Assembly: GCA_949825025.1 (NCBI GenBank)
Contig: OX463779.1
Location: 39,194,203 to 39,258,202, forward strand
From: Siphlonurus alternatus
Taxonomy: Eukaryota; Arthropoda; Insecta; Ephemeroptera; Siphlonuridae
Reading direction: 5' to 3'
Length of the DNA stretch: 64,000 bases
Part shown: piece by piece, positions 34,601 to 45,873 of the stretch
Numbering within the stretch: position 1 is the first letter of the stretch
Layout of the letters: each line of letters begins with the position of its first letter
Translations under genes and position numbers: made by a program
Notes under the pieces: model-generated
The model's input: only the letters and a program-made list of their open reading frames with translations
The model's database searches: none
What the model was told of the DNA's origin: nothing

Positions 34601-37600
34601 ATATATAGTACATTTTTGGAGCTATAAGCTAGTACTCGAAAAATACATGAATTAATTTATAGACGTATTACCAAATAATCGAAGTAATGAAGTACGTATG
34701 TACGTCATGCAGACCATGCAGTTTATTATATATTTAATATTTATTAAAGTGGAGTGACGATCGAGCGATTGCATTTTTTTAACATTTTATTTTGTTCCGA
34801 TAAAAAATTCTTCACCAAAAAAATTCCCAAAGTTGGTGTTTTGGTCCGTTTTGGAGGTCTTTTAATTTTTTAACATGTAGTCTTACATGGAACAGAAAAC
34901 AGCTTTTTACTCAAAACTTATTAATTAACTGGTCCGAAAAGTTTCAATCTAGCTATATAATCTATCATGAATAGAGTATTGTCCTCAATTTTTTTTATTG
35001 CAGAAATGGATAGAGGGTGCAAAGTTATGCTACCCTGATTTTTTTCAGATTTTTTAGAGCCCGGGAACTATTTTTAAAAAATTATTGAAAGTCCTTTTCG
35101 TGACGTCACGAGACGCCGCTCCTTAAGAAAAAGATAGGACTTGCCGCCGCGTGACGTCACAAAAAGGACTTTCAATAATTTTTTAAAAATAGTTCCAGGT
35201 CTCAAAAAAATCTGAAAAAAATCAGGGTAGCATAACTTTGCACCCTCTATCCATTTCTGCAATAAAAAAAATTGAGGACGATACTCCATTCTTCAATGCA
35301 TTTTCAAATATTTTTTTACGGACCATTTTCCTGGAAAAAAAATTGGAATTTTTGTGGGTTAAATTTTAATTGCCCATGAGGAATATTTCAATGGGAATCT
35401 TTGACCTGCCAATTTGGTCGCCATATTTTTACTGGAAGATATTCGTATGTTGAAGATCAGCAGATTTTGACACCATGGGCATATATTGCGCAAATTTCCC
35501 GCTCCAAAATTAGAATTAATACAAGTACCGCGAATTTTTTTAGAGTTTCTTTTTACTTAAACTGAGCTGGGGTTGCAAATAATATTTTAATAGTGGCAAA
35601 AATGTAAAAGGTTAGTGACAATACGTGATTTTCAATTCGGAAACAGAACTTGTGTAAAGAATATATATAATATATTATATAATACCGCGATCGAAAAATT
35701 GCTCCGTATATATAATATAGGATCTTTTACGTGTAGTGCGCCCCATCTGTTTTCTTGTAAAAGTATATAATATATATGTCAGGACAAAGGTCGCGATGAC
35801 GTCAAGGTCACAGCTTCCCATTAATATATAATTCTATATATATATCATGCACTCAATAATTCACGTATGCCTTTATTTCTTATGCCAGCTACTCGTAGTT
35901 TTGCCGGAAAGTTTTTATTTTATACCTTCGTCGTCACTTAATGGAGTATTGTCCTCAATTTTTTTTATTGCAGAAATGGATAGAGCGTGCAAAGTTATGC
36001 TACCCTGATTTTTTTCAGATTTTTTAGAGCCTGGGAAGTATATATCTTTAAAAAATTATTGAAAGTCCTTTTTGTGACGTCACGCGCGGCAAGTCCTATC
36101 TTTTTCTTAAGGAGCGGCGTCTCGTGACGTCACAAAAATAAATTTCAATAATTTTTTAAAAATAGTTCCCGGGTTCTAAAAAATCTGAAAAAAATCAGGG
36201 TAGCATAACTTTGCACCCTTTATCCATTTCTGCAATAAAAAAAATTGAGGACAATACTCCATTGCACTATATAGCTGCCTTTTAGTTAAATTAATTTAGT
36301 ATATGATCATATATATAATATAATATATATTATAATATATATATATATATATATATTATAATATATATTTATTTATATACAGAATTAATTATACTGCAGA
36401 TGCGAATTTTTAATAATATTTTAATAATTTAATTATGATTAGTGCATATATTATAGTGTATTATGCACTATATAAATATAATATATTTACTGTTAATAAA
36501 TATAAAAATTACTACAGACTCTGCATATATATAATACCATTTATTACAATCAATTATAATATAATTACACGTACAAGTCAGTGGAGTAAAAAATTTGAAC
36601 AATTAGCTCCGTTTATTGCATTTGTTATATTAGTGACGTCATGAATCATATGTTTTATACAACCGACGTAGGTTTAATAGAGCTACGTCGGGTGACGTCA
36701 TGGATGTTTTGAACATTGAAAAAGTTCCGGCGTAGATTTAATGCGTCTACGACCGGCGTAGACCCAGACAGTTCCAAGGCTCTATGTTAAACTTCTACCT
36801 CAATTTCAGGAGAACTGGTAAGACAGATCCACCTATATTGACTAGGAATTAAAACTTATTAAAATCAAGTTCCAACATCTTGAATTACTATTAAACATTG
36901 TTTGTGTTTTCAGGTCTGGTCATTAGCTCGGATACCGTGTCTTCAATCCTGCGAGTGTTCTGTGATGCTCTCACGGTCTCTTCCTCGGAGCTGAAGGACG
37001 ACTCGGCGTTGGACTCTTGCGCCTCATTCGTTGGAGAGCTCACCAACTCTCTCTTCAGTCAGCAGCTGAAACTTTGCCAAGCGACACTACAAGAACTTCT
37101 CTTAGCAACGTTCAAGCTTTGCTGCGGCAGGAGAGGACTTAGTGCATCTGCTAGAGAGAGTCTGCAGAGTGCTTGGAAGAATGGCATTCAGTATCTTGAA
37201 CTATCCACTTCTGATATGCATAAATTATGTGAAAAATTCTCTAAATTTGCACATGAAAATTTTACACTTACAAATACTCAATCTGTTATATGTTCTGCAC
37301 AATTTTTATCTGTAACAGAAGATCAATCAGTTTTAAAAATATTTTTAAAACTTCCTCCAAAATATTTAGAATGGCAAAAACAACTTGAGAATATAATTAT
37401 TGTTAGTGATATTATTAATAGTTCAACATATTGGCCTGAAGATAAACCTATACCTACTGTTACAAATATAAATTGCATATATAATTACATTAATGCAATG
37501 CTCTTCAATGTTAATTTGTTACTCGAGTTATCAAATTTAACACCAAACGAAGATGGTAGCATGAAACCTGAAGAGAAACTGGAGTCATTGGAAATTCAAG

Positions 37601-39643
37601 AAAAGTTAATTGAGGCTTTGTATGCTCTTTGCTTATGTGAGAGAGTCGTCAATCAATACAAAAATGTAAGTCTATAACCTATAACTGTGTATAGTAGTGA
37701 AAAGCATGAGATAGACTGTGTTACATGTAAATTAAGTTAAGGGAAACAGGGGAAACCAAGCAGAAAAAAGTATTTGCCATGCCAAAAATTTTGGGTATTG
37801 TAATATTTATTGTAGCAAAATATAATTTTGATTATTTATTAAATTGACTTACAATTAACTTAACTTAACTTAATTTTTTTTTTTTTTTTTTTCATATTTA
37901 TTTTTTATGCAAGCTGCTTCCGATTGGTGACTTTAGATTATTACTTACACACAGCTTACTCTGGTTACATATGTAGCTAAAAATAAGTTCCAATTTTCAT
38001 AAAAAAAATATTCAATTAAAGAATATGAAACTCAATTTTTATTTTTGGAAAAAAAATTTAAACTTAATTCAATTACATCGCATGTGAAATAAAATTATGT
38101 TTGTATTTCAGAACCACTCGTGCTACAAGATTGCCATTGACTTTGAAACACTGAAACAAAAGGTGACAAATATTATGACGAAGCTTCCTAGCAGCAAGAT
38201 GTTGAACATTTTACACTACGCTCTCGAACAGTAAGTGGTGCAGTCTCACCTACGTAGCGCCAACTCACCGATTGTGTTCCCTGCAGGTTGAAGGGTGGAG
38301 CGTACCCCTGGGGGCTGGTGTTGCCACAGATCATCAGGTGGTACCCTGAAATGAGAGATGTTCTGGGGCAAGAATATGCAGTCGGATCAGAGGGGGGACT
38401 GTGGGAGACCTGGAAGGTGTGGCTGGCTCAGGTAAATATTAAGATGTTCAGCACGTCATTGTTAAATTTTTAAAAGGTGATATTAATTGGTGCCAAAAAC
38501 AATATTGCAATATGTATTGTATTGTAAGTAAATCTTAAATTTTTCATCAGTCTCAATATTTCAATATTGTCGCCTCAGAATAGAAATCACTTAGCTACAA
38601 AAAAAAAAAAAAAAAAAAAGAAAGAAAAAAAAAAAGGAACTTTGACCTTTGAGTTTAATTAAGATAAAGTTTGAAGTTCTATAAATAACAAAAAACAAAC
38701 AAACAAAAATCTAACTGTAAAATTATTATTTTTTTTGTTTTATTATTATTTTGTTTTTTTTCTTCTTTCTTTCTGAGGCGGCAAATTTTAATACAGTTTT
38801 TATTAATCTCGCTTCAACAAGTCAACATAACATAACACACATACAGTATATGGAATAGAAAAATATTATTCACTCATATAAAAATTGTTTATGTTGTACA
38901 CATCAACATAAAATGACATGAAATTAATACTGTATCTACTTTTACTCTCTCCTTAACAACATGAAATAAATATCTACTTTTACTCTTTTCTTAATCTTCT
39001 TATTAAAAGCACTTCAATTTAGCTCACAAGTTTGTTAGTCCAAATAGTGCATATTCTCTCCTCATGTTGCCAGGCGACTAGTCAAGTTCAAGCACAAGTT
39101 CTCAATCCTTCTGCTCGTTTGACAGGTGCTACTGCCTTCTCTGGAGGAGGACACACCGGTAACCTCGGCGGTGTCTGAGCAGAGCAGCCGCTTGCTGCGT
39201 GAGGAGAGTCCTCTGTGTGCCGTCTTTCTGCAGCTGCAGTCCGCCTCGCTCTCGGACGACCAGCTGAGGAGCGTGTTCGACCTCTTCGTCAGGTGGAGGC
39301 AGCAGCCCAGGTGGAACTCTGTCTTCAGGTGTGTGTTTTGGAAGTATAGAAGCAAAATCTGCCAAAATAGTTCTTATAATGTTACCTGTAATGCATGGAG
39401 GCTATTTTAATTTGAGTTTTTAAAGTACAGTAATTATGTACAAAATACTCAATTGATTTTGTTCATACAGCATAAAAAGGCTGTTTCAAAGTTATTTAAT
39501 TTCAGAGGAGAAATTAACTACAGTTCTAAAATATAGTATATGGTGCTATACTGTTATTCATGGTGTTATGTGTATGACACTTCAAATTGTGAGCTACATA
39601 AATCAGTGCTCTGTGAATACCCCCACAATATAGATATATTAGT

Positions 39644-39710
<67 letters not shown>

Positions 39711-42172
39711 TATATTTTTTTTTTTACAGTGGTAACTAAACTTACATTGATGCTGTTATTTTACAGAGATAAAACGGTGGACACCAATGAATTCCTACAC
39801 CTCGTCAAGTTATTCACTCAGGTGATCAAAACTCGAGCGTGGGTTCTAACTGCAAGACACTGGGACTCCCTCCTCTGCTCTCTAGCCTGCTGGATGCAGG
39901 AGGCCAAGGAGTGTGTGGGGTAAGTGTCAATGGATTTAGAAAATAGGAATCTGTGTGATCCTATAGGAGAAATCAATACAAGTGCTGCCCCTAGTGGTAA
40001 AACTTGCCATTTTTTTTTTTAACTATTAAGGTACAGATAATACGCTCAATGTTAAAAAAAATCCCATTCATAAAAATTATGAAAAAAATTTAGAATATTC
40101 TCCTCAACATACCTTATCAGCAGGTAAAATATCAGGTATACAAAAACGAGCTAGTTTTCGAGTTATTAATTTTTAAAGTTGACTAATTAGTAACTCGAAA
40201 ACTAGCTCGTTTTTGTATACCTGATATTTTACCTACTGATAAGGTATGTTGAGGAGAACATTCTAAATTTTTTTAATAATTTTTATGAATGGGATTTTTT
40301 TTAACATTAGGCGTATTATCTCTACCTTAATTACATTTACTAAGACAGAAAATATGTCAACACATTTTCAAAGCACCATCTTTTGATCAGTTTTTGTACT
40401 TTATTTTGAAGCTGTTTTTGACAGTTGAACAGATAATCACATTTAATAAACGACTATTTATAAACTTAGACTTTTTATTATGCAGATACTCAAATCTTTT
40501 AAATATATTGTAAAAAAACTATGTGCTGACAAAAATTAATTATATTGATATTGTCAAATTGTCTCGTTTGAGCAAGCCACCTATGCTTAACTATTGAATT
40601 CATTATTTTTGTGCTGTTTCAGTGAGCAGCCATCAAACCCTCGGTACGCTGCACTACTGACTGCTCTGTTGAGCCTCATGACCAACATCCAAGGTCACAT
40701 GCACAGACTGCGAGAAGACGACGAACTCAAAGCAAAGAGTCCCAAACATCTCCTGGAAGAATGGAAAAGTCTTTTTGTCCCAGAGCTCTACTCCATAGTT
40801 ATGAATTTCTTCTACGCTGCAATTGGTAAGCAACAAATCGTGAATTTAGAATGAGGAGTACCAGCCATTCTTAGTGCCATTATATTTTGTTGCAATTATA
40901 GCCTTAGCATAATTATAATTGCTACAAAACAACATGATGCTAGGGAAACTTTATTCTGAGATGATGAAATGTCATAAAAACATGAATCAGTGTTAAATTT
41001 TTATATTCTGTTTCCAGAATTAAAAACAGCTCCATTGTGGGAACAGTTCAGGATAAGAATGATTGGATTGAGCTTGGTACGAGTGCCAAAGGAGTGGCTT
41101 ATCAATCATGAACCTCCGAAACACCTGACCAAGCAAATCAAATGTATTACGGTACAAGATCATAACGTTGAACATTTGATCCGTATTCTGTGTCCGTTAT
41201 TACACTCCGCGGAGAGAGCTGTGCAGGTCACTGCCTTTCACCTGATGGAAAAGTAAGTCTGTTTTGTTGTAATCAATGGCTTTAAAAGGAAAATGTGATG
41301 AGATTGAGAGTGTTGTTTTTATGGGAAAAGATACTCTTAACCATATTATATCAATAACTGCTGTAAATTAGCAGAACTCTAGGGAGGTGGAGGGCAGATA
41401 CACGAACCACACCATAGATATCAAAATTCAATATTAAAAGATATTGGGATGAAGATGTAGCATTTATGAACGAGATACTTGCCACAGAATCTATTGTCAT
41501 TAGTCTTTAGATTTGCTGGAATTCAGGAGGAAAGAGAAGACAAAAACTAACAAAATTGAACCATTATTGGTCTATTCAGTGTGTATTCAAAGCTGAAATG
41601 TTGAATAATGATTTGATATGTGATATTGAACTTAAAATGTTGTTGCAGGCTGATCACAGAGCTAGTGGAGAAGGACGAGACTTATCGTTTATCTGAAGAT
41701 ATTGATGCCGTAGAACCCAAGAAATTGTCCTGTGAACTGCTAAGCTTTGAACTTGCCGCAACTCATACAGTTGTGGAGACGATGCTAATGGACTTCAGGT
41801 AAATATGAAGTTAATTAAATATTAATTTGGAAATTCAGTTAAGAGGAAAATATACTCTTTTTAGGTTGTGATAATCATATTTAATCTGCAAAGGATGGGA
41901 ATAACCAGTAAACTTTCCAAAAAATATTTTGAATGAATTTGTAAACACAAAATTTTCGAATAGTAAAATCTTGCTGAATATTCTTTGCCTTTAAATAAGA
42001 TTATAAATCAAAATCTAAATATCTAAATTAGGTATTTTTTTTTTTTTTTTTTTTTTTTTAAGAATTGTTATTTGCACTGATACCGGTACTTTGATTGAAC
42101 AACTATCGACTTTTGACAAATCTTATACCAAGAACTGTTTTTAAAGAAACTTGACTTAAAAATATAATTGTT

Positions 42173-42208
<36 letters not shown>

Positions 42209-45200
42209 CATAAGTATCTCGTACTTACTACTATAGAAATTTCGTAGGTAAATCATAATTTTTGTTTATCAATTTCAAAGTTTGTTCTATTTAAAAGGCA
42301 TATTCCAGTAATTTCTAAGAGGATTGTAGAAGTGAATTAACCACGAGATTGTCATACAGGGTTGGCGACTGCTGCATTGTTGAGCCATTCACGGACAGCC
42401 ACCTGTACACGCAGGCGTACTTACTGACCTGGGTCATCATGCTGGACCTGTGCAGCAGCTCCAAGTCCGAGCTACGCTACCACTACGCCAGGTGGCTCAG
42501 GTACGCCCGTCCTAACTAACCTGTCGTGTCCGAGACTCATGAGATATTTTTTTCCAGCAATGAGGGCTATACCAACACCATGCTGGATGTAGTGTTCCGA
42601 CTGATGCCTGATTATGTAGTCCATCCATTTGAATCCAAGGCAAATACAACCGCTTTAAAGAAATGTGTTGATCTATTTTCCCAAACGTATTATCCATCAC
42701 TTACTGGTAAGTTTGATATGGCGCAGGAATGAAAATAAAGTTATTCTTATTGTATTGATGAAAGTTTTCATGATATAATGAACGTTGGGACTCTTTTAAA
42801 AAAATATGTGGCGGGTAAGCAAAAATGCCTCGAATGTTGCAAGACCAACAAGGAGCAGAATCACACCCGCCATGTATTTTCAGAATGAGTTCAAACTTAT
42901 TCTCAAGATTTTTAAATATAAATGGCACTTTTAACTGCAGCAATTTTTTACTGTGCTTGTGTTGCAGGGTACCACACTGCAATTGGCGTGCAGCAGGCGG
43001 CATGCTCAGTGTACCGTCGCAGTCTGATGCACCTGCCCGCCCTGGTGCGCACCTGGTGGAATGACACAGACGTGTGCATGTCTGGAATGGTGGAGCGCCT
43101 CACTGCAACCCTCGTCTCACCACTGGTGTGTGCGGCCGAGATGAAGGCCGTGCAGGAACACGAGAAGAACTTCTCCAACATGGTGGTGAGTGCTAGCACA
43201 GGGGTGGGGAGGAAGGGAGGGGGAGGGTAATAATCCATCACTCACTCTGTACTAAGAATGTAGGAATTAGTAATTTTGCTACTTCAAAACATGGATTTAC
43301 AATCAAATTAGCACTGATCATGCATTTTACAAATGAATTTATTTAAATATAAGATTATATATTTTAATAACAGTAGTTATGGAAGACAATAAAACAGACA
43401 AAAATTTGTGCAGGGATTTTTTTCTTTCGAGGGGAAGGGAGGAGGGGGCTCTTTTCTGTTGTTTTCCCTGTAAATGTGCTCGTGAATATTGTCCCATCAA
43501 CTGGAAATATCATAAAATATATCAACTACTGTATACAAAAAAATATAATAATAATAATAATAATAACTGCAACAATTAAAACAAATATAAACTTTGTGTA
43601 CTACAGTAAAAACTTGTTATTGTATAAAGTCAAGGGACCCAGGAAATTACGTTTACCTTATATTGAGTATGGAGTTTTTCCAAATTGCAAATAAGCGTTT
43701 TATAGTGTGAACGCTTATTTGAACGCTTATTTGCAATTTAAGTTCTAGTGCATAATGTTTTTTAATATGTTTGTAAATATGTTGTTTCTGATGTGTCTAG
43801 CCCTTCATTCAAAGTGCTGCATTTTATAATGTTTGTGTTAGTATGCTTGGAAAATTGATGAATAAAAAATTTGAATTTCGAATTTGAATTCTTAACAACA
43901 AGTTGCGAAATACTGTATTGAGTTTTTAATGTAATAATAAATTATACCAATTGTGTGCTAAAAATTAAAAAAAAATAATACCAACCCGAGGACAATTGAC
44001 TGAACCAACCGCTCACAGGTGAAGGTGCACCAGGTGGCCCGTGAGGTGGTGGCGGTGTACACCGTGGACGAGGTGCGCATGGAGCTGACCATCACGCTGC
44101 CGGCCAACCACCCCCTGGGCCTCGTCAAAGTGGAGGGCAACAAGCCGGCCATCGACATCGCCAAGTGGAAGCAGTGGGTCATGCAGCTCACCATCTTCCT
44201 CACTCACCAGGTGAGGAGCTCCTAGCAGACGTCAATCTGTTATTGTATCAGCGTATTGTTGTCATTGCAATACACTAATATGTCGTTGTTGTTTTTTAAT
44301 GAATTCTTCTTATTCTACTGTTCCAAAGAAATCCAAGAATTTTTTCAATACGACTTGAGATTTTCCCCAATACACTGAAGTTCTCATAATATTGATTGTT
44401 CTTCAAAACTCAAATGTTCAAATAACAATAAAAATATTTTATTAAATTTTATAACAGCACTGCTTCTTGAAGTCTTGCAGTTAATTAAATGCAGCTTCAT
44501 TAAGAAATCATTCTAATTTCTACTTCAAATACAATTCTACAACCAACCCTGCTGTATGTCCTACAGAATGGCTCCATCTGGGATGGTCTGATGCTGTGGA
44601 AGCGCAACCTTGACACCAAGTTCGAGGGGGTGGAGGAGTGCTACATCTGCTACTCGGTGCTGCACGGCTCCAACTACCAGATCCCCAAACTCTCTTGTCA
44701 CACCTGCCACAAGAAGTTCCACTCGTCCTGTCTGGTGAGTTTTTGTTTCTCTAGATTCCTTCATTCAGATTCAAATTATTATTTATTTAGCAACGGTTAC
44801 ATAACCAAGGCACTAAATATAATAAGTCAACAATTGTGTTAGGAATATTGAGAATGATAAAGAGGAGGAGAGAAGAAGAAGACTTTTACTTAAAATGCAA
44901 GGAATTTTCTAAATCAACTAAAAATATTACAGAATCATGTTTTTATTTATTGAAATGGATAAACATTGCACTCCTACAAGTACTTTTTAATTACTGTATA
45001 CCAGAGACCACAAAAAACAGTGCTTTACTCTCGGATTCAAAAAGGTGTACCCCTGAATAGCATTCAAGTTCCATAAGCAGAGGGGCACGCCTTTTTGGTT
45101 CTGATTGTAGGAGCAGAATGCAGCCTGCATTACTATCTAGCATCAGTGTTACATTAATGAGCTGCTACCTGTAATCTACCTGCCATTTATATAATTGAAA

Positions 45201-45463
45201 TAAAAATTAGAATGTGTTTCTTGATCCTAAAATATCTTTTCTTATGGGCTGTAGTTATATCTACTTTATTAACAAAATATTTCTATTTTTAATGCTTGCA
45301 AATCATCAGCACTTAAAAGATCATATTATGTGCCAAATAGCGATTGACGAGTCTTCGTTTCAAGTTTGCCGAGCAGCACTTGACTGGTTGTGTCTGATTT
45401 CAGTACCGCTGGTTCCACACAAGCAACAACTCAACGTGTCCAATATGCAGGAACTTGTTTTAA
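22482..45463 (+). CDS. LTN1: Listerin E3 ubiquitin ligase (ribosome quality control)
   Basis: Coding exons: 22482-22523, 22709-22915, 23340-23606, 23675-23790, 23847-24027, 24314-24487, 25693-25874, 25932-26064, 27047-27679, 28061-28280, 36914-37665, 38112-38230, 38287-38431, 39126-39328, 39767-39919, 40623-40825, 41018-41252, 41649-41798, 42360-42500, 42558-42706, 42968-43185, 44019-44210, 44567-44734, 45404-45463. Phases agree throughout: 1680 codons, close to the usual 1,500-1,800. Listerin ubiquitinates nascent chains stalled on 60S subunits, working with NEMF/Rqc2. Seen: N-terminal MGKNKAQRTKNNAR and the conserved WPRMFGALATDPDHRVREAT block, a long helical HEAT-like middle, an RWD-like segment near 1540-1620, and the C-terminal variant RING with metal ligands C1630, C1633, C1649, C1652, H1657, C1660, C1673, C1676 ending CPICRNLF. 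An in-frame TAA lies four codons before the ATG. One intron (28281-36913) is enlarged by transposons. Confidence 0.96.
23607..23674 (+). other. 68-bp GC-AG intron of LTN1
   Basis: The donor reads CAG|GCAAGT and the acceptor TTTAG|GAATCT. Splicing there keeps phase 0 and gives AFQ|ESFPGPKFPEA, which lines up with the family without gaps. The next GT (near 23629) would add residues and is followed at once by an in-frame stop region. This is the only non-GT donor among the 23 introns placed in the gene. Confidence 0.75.
24635..25546. mobile_element. Non-autonomous DNA element, GGGGGTCGATCG ends, in LTN1 intron
   Basis: GGGGGTCGATCGTGTAAG at the left is mirrored by CTTACGCGATCGACCCCC at the right. 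Subterminal copies of GTGCGATCAYGTAAG occur inside both ends (24719, 24840 and, inverted, 25452). The left half is a run of CGTTTTCAATTCG-like degenerate repeats. At about 912 bp it is GC-richer than the surrounding intron. An 81-codon frame inside has no recognisable similarity and I do not call it a gene. No target duplication could be fixed. Confidence 0.65.
26122..26570. mobile_element. TTAA-flanked element with GGCTTAACCTGAGAA ends
   Basis: TTAA|GGCTTAACCTGAGAAATTTG ... CAAATTCTCAGGTTATACC|TTAA, with target copies at 26118-26121 and 26571-26574. Only the outer 20 or so bases pair clearly, so this is not a full palindrome like the other TTAA elements. It is 449 bp, non-coding, in the LTN1 intron between coding exons 8 and 9. 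Confidence 0.65.
28336..28485. mobile_element. 150-bp palindromic MITE in LTN1 intron
   Basis: AAGCCGGTATTACACAATAC at the left is mirrored by GTATCGTGTAATACAGGCTT at the right. Pairing extends inward through AATTTTTC and TTACAAGAAAA. No target duplication is evident. It lies just after the exon ending at 28280, 126 bp before the large composite insertion. Confidence 0.7.
29095..29798. mobile_element. 704-bp TTAA-flanked palindrome inside the composite
   Basis: TTAA|AGTAGCTAGATTCGAGTGAC ... CTCGCTCACTCTACT|TTAA. The long arms share AACCAAAAAATTCCATCTCA, CCTCCGAAACACC/GGTGTTTCGGAGG and TTACTCCAA/TTGGAGTAA, with a centre near 29450. Related but incomplete sequence starts again at 31269 and at 34746, so the composite has three copies or part copies of this family. 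Confidence 0.75.
29837..30181. mobile_element. Palindromic MITE, GCAGAAATG family, ATGGACAACAT subfamily
   Basis: Ends ATGGACAACATATACTG and CATGCATGTTGTCCAT. The centre (CAGTTGGCACCTCTGAATTC ... CCTCCAGGGGGCGTGGCC) is almost the same as in the copy at 8936-9266, showing that the subfamily is dispersed in the genome and not unique to the composite. Confidence 0.75.
30249..30587. mobile_element. Palindromic MITE, divergent member of the same family
   Basis: Ends GAGATAGTAGAATGTGAAAA and TTTTCACATTCTATAAAATATCTC are imperfect complements. The core TTTTTTCAGATTTTTCTGAGA and TCAATAATTTTTTAAAAATAG links it to the GCAGAAATG family, but the outer third is different (TTTAGTGGCTTGATCG). The centre includes GTGCGGTACTCCTTAAGAAA, which resembles the centres of the 34974 and 35944 copies. 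Confidence 0.65.
31726..34598. mobile_element. 2.9-kb palindrome with arms of about 1.4 kb
   Basis: AATCACAAGACATGTTCGTA at the left is matched by TACAAACATGTCCTGTGATT at the right. Complementarity runs inward almost continuously, for example GACTGGAATCCTCGTATC near 32229 against GATACGAGGATTCCAGTC near 34053. It continues to a poly-A/poly-T centre near 33330. The left arm is longer because of the MITE at 32312-32743. The left flank is (TA)n. No protein is recognisable in either arm. Such an extreme palindrome would give long double-stranded RNA if transcribed within the LTN1 pre-mRNA. Confidence 0.8.
32312..32743. mobile_element. 432-bp palindromic MITE present in only one arm
   Basis: GGGTAACTCCCTCTATACGC ... 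TATAGAGGGAGTTACCC, with arms sharing GCGCACCTCGTCAGACCCGT and its complement and a long AT-rich inner arm. The facing arm of the host palindrome (about 33970-33995) reads straight through GATATTAACCCCCAGTATAGC. It therefore preserves the site without this insertion and proves that it arrived after the palindrome was formed. Confidence 0.85.
34974..35286. mobile_element. Palindromic MITE, GCAGAAATGGATAGAGG family
   Basis: GAGTATTGTCCTCAATTTTT and TTGAGGACGATACTC are the ends. The core is GCAGAAATGGATAGAGGGTG. The centre is GTGACGTCACGAGACGCCGC ... CTTGCCGCCGCGTGACGTCAC. It interrupts a copy of the 29095 family: the sequence before it (TCTATCATGAAT) and after it (TTCTTCAATGCATTTTCAAA) joins into that family's consensus. 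Confidence 0.8.
35944..36259. mobile_element. Palindromic MITE, same subfamily, opposite orientation
   Basis: GAGTATTGTCCTCAATTTTT ... GAGGACAATACTC, with the same arms as the copy at 34974. The centre GTGACGTCACGCGCGGCAAG ... GGAGCGGCGTCTCGTGACGT is the reverse complement of that copy's centre, so the two were inserted in opposite orientations about 650 bp apart. Confidence 0.8.
39643..39712. repeat. (TTTA)n microsatellite in LTN1 intron
   Basis: About 70 bp of TTTA repeat in the intron ahead of the exon starting at 39767, close to that exon's polypyrimidine tract. Confidence 0.95.
40030..40326. mobile_element. Palindromic MITE flanked by TTAA, GATAATACGC subfamily
   Basis: TTAA|GGTACAGATAATACGC ... 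GCGTATTATCTCTACC|TTAA, with target copies at 40026-40029 and 40327-40330. The arms are close to perfect over 297 bp, with a centre at GTTGACTAATTAGTAACTCG. It is related to 2634-2987 along its whole length. It lies in the LTN1 intron between exons ending 39919 and starting 40623. Confidence 0.87.
43682..43739. repeat. Perfect 18-bp stem hairpin with internal direct repeat
   Basis: AAATTGCAAATAAGCGTT (43682-43699) is exactly complementary to 43722-43739. A direct repeat of GAACGCTTATTTG lies across the loop and right arm. It is in an LTN1 intron and is probably a small fold-back repeat. Confidence 0.6.
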
Positions 45464-45570
45464 ACCTGAAGCTGCAATCTGGCAACACTTTACTAATTTC
45501 TCAGTACTTTCTCCTGTATCATGTAAAGAAAAGATGAAAATATTTTGTAATCGTGGTTATATTCTTTAAA

Positions 45571-45576
45571 AATAAA
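45571..45576 (+). terminator. Poly(A) signal of LTN1
   Basis: AATAAA 108 nt after the LTN1 stop codon is the first such hexamer downstream, so it is the likely 3' end signal. Confidence 0.6.
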
Positions 45577-45873
45577 TACTATAAAATGTAACGTTTTTGA
45601 TCATTTAAAATAGCCCAACTAGATTCTAGTTAATTTCTTTACTATTTTTTTTTTTTTTTATTATTAATTAAATAAAGGGAAATACAACCATAAAAACACA
45701 AACACCTTATTAAAAAGGTAATGCTATCAGAGTAGTAATATAGCGAAGACTTATTATAAATAATAGAAAGTTTCATAAAAATAATATATTTTATTCGTTA
45801 GTATATTAACAACATCTGTACAATGAGAAACAATCTCAACTCTATAGCTGTACAAAAGGAACCTGTAATGCTG

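Larger units (their letters stand above)
28611..36775. mobile_element. 8.2-kb composite fold-back transposon in an LTN1 intron
   Basis: The left end GGAACTGTCTGGGTCTACGC and the right end GCGTAGACCCAGACAGTTCC are perfect complements. They are directly flanked by the 9-bp duplication AAGGCTCTA (28602-28610 and 36776-36784). The inverted ends stay nearly identical for about 185 bp and recognisable for about 400 bp. They carry CG-rich subterminal motifs such as GTGACGTCACCCGACGTAGC. The interior holds no transposase-like frame but at least six palindromic elements, listed separately. A 9-bp duplication plus long inverted ends fits a Mutator-like or fold-back element, but the superfamily is inferred. 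Precise 9-bp duplication shows it arrived as one unit or grew after arrival by nested insertions. Confidence 0.85.

Noticed and set aside
45214..45537. A separate gene at the 3' end of LTN1
   Set aside because: The frame overlaps the final LTN1 exon (45404-45463) in another reading frame. The RING end in the LTN1 frame is decisive.
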